A DNA stretch of 5,020 bases from Caldisericota bacterium. GTDB lineage: Bacteria; CAIJMQ01; JAADFP01. The position numbers were made by a program, and so were the translations under genes. Positions 4,894-5,020 of the stretch are shown here, piece by piece. The first letter of the stretch is position 1. Each line of letters begins with the position of its first letter. The notes under the pieces were generated by a model. That model did not search any database. It saw nothing but the letters and a program-made list of their open reading frames with translations, and was not told where the DNA came from. Where the stretch lies: the NCBI GenBank assembly GCA_013152825.1, contig JAADFP010000090.1, positions 1-5,020 on the forward strand, given 5' to 3'.

Positions 4894-5020
4894 TTCTTTG
4901 CCCTTTCTACGTAGGCTCCTGTCCTGGTATCTATGCGTAGTATTTCACCGGGCTGGATAAAGAGGGGAACCTGCACGGTCAGTCCGGTTTCCAGGGTAGC
5001 CGGCTTTGTCCCACCGGAAG
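4890..5020 (-). CDS. efp: Elongation factor P, C-terminal 42 residues (gene runs off the right edge)
   Basis: The reverse strand from the right edge encodes a C-terminal EF-P domain. KPATLETGLTVQVPLFIQPG fits the classic EF-P signature (K-x-A-x4-G-x2-[LIV]-x-V-P-x2-[LIV]-x2-G) without exception. It is followed by EILRIDTRTGAYVERAKK and the TGA at 4892-4890. EF-P binds ribosomes stalled on consecutive prolines, between the P and E sites, and stimulates peptide-bond formation. The part seen is domain III (OB fold); the domain I loop with the modifiable residue is outside the window, so its modification type cannot be judged. The stop overlaps the Nif3 start by 4 nt (ATGA), which makes efp the upstream member of this operon. 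Confidence 0.95.
   Translation of the reverse strand, partial: SGGTKPATLETGLTVQVPLFIQPGEILRIDTRTGAYVERAKK
4901..4907 (-). promoter_or_regulatory. Shine-Dalgarno site of the Nif3-like gene
   Basis: GAAAGGG on the minus strand lies 7 nt before the ATG at 4893-4891 and sits inside the last codons of efp. It selects the start that overlaps the efp stop codon. Confidence 0.6.

Noticed and set aside
4429..4940. Plus-strand ORFs opposite the Nif3-like and efp genes
   Set aside because: They are antisense to genes with intact conserved metal ligands and the EF-P signature.

Overview
The window looks like ordinary chromosome of a bacterium, moderately AT-rich, with strong AGGAGG-type ribosome sites and short intergenic gaps in the right-hand operon. 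A Firmicutes (Clostridia)-like or related uncultured, possibly anaerobic, lineage would fit the protein sequences. That placement is inference, and nothing here fixes the taxon.

Layout. Positions 1-2703 are read rightward. They hold the 3' part of a Gfo/Idh/MocA-type oxidoreductase, a classical thioredoxin (trxA), a five-helix membrane protein of unknown function, and a CPBP-family intramembrane protease that overlaps the membrane protein's 3' end. Positions 2704-3461 are the only long stretch without an intact recognisable gene. It contains a near-consensus sigma70-type promoter, a 58-codon ORF under it, and the C-terminal remnant of an integrase-type (DDE) transposase broken by two single-base frameshifts. 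Positions 3462-5020 are read leftward as a tight operon: efp (3' end only), then a Nif3/DUF34 dinuclear-metal protein, then a membrane protein with a C-terminal TrkA_C (RCK_C) domain. The two halves converge on the transposon scar.

The most notable observation is a perfect 16-bp tandem duplication (472-487 / 488-503) inside the oxidoreductase gene. Removing one copy restores a normal family C-terminus ending at 552. As written, the frame is shifted and runs to 584 through the putative trxA promoter, stopping just before the trxA ribosome site. It is either a very recent mutation or an assembly error.

How the genes relate. Thioredoxin supplies cytosolic disulfide reduction. The membrane protein and CPBP protease overlap by 29 nt and are probably translationally coupled, which suggests a shared envelope role. 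In the leftward operon EF-P (rescue of ribosomes at polyproline) overlaps the Nif3 start by 4 nt, and Nif3 is followed 13 nt later by the TrkA_C membrane protein. No CRISPR, RNA gene, phage module or clear defence system is visible. The window is largely housekeeping plus one IS scar, and I do not claim a new system in it.
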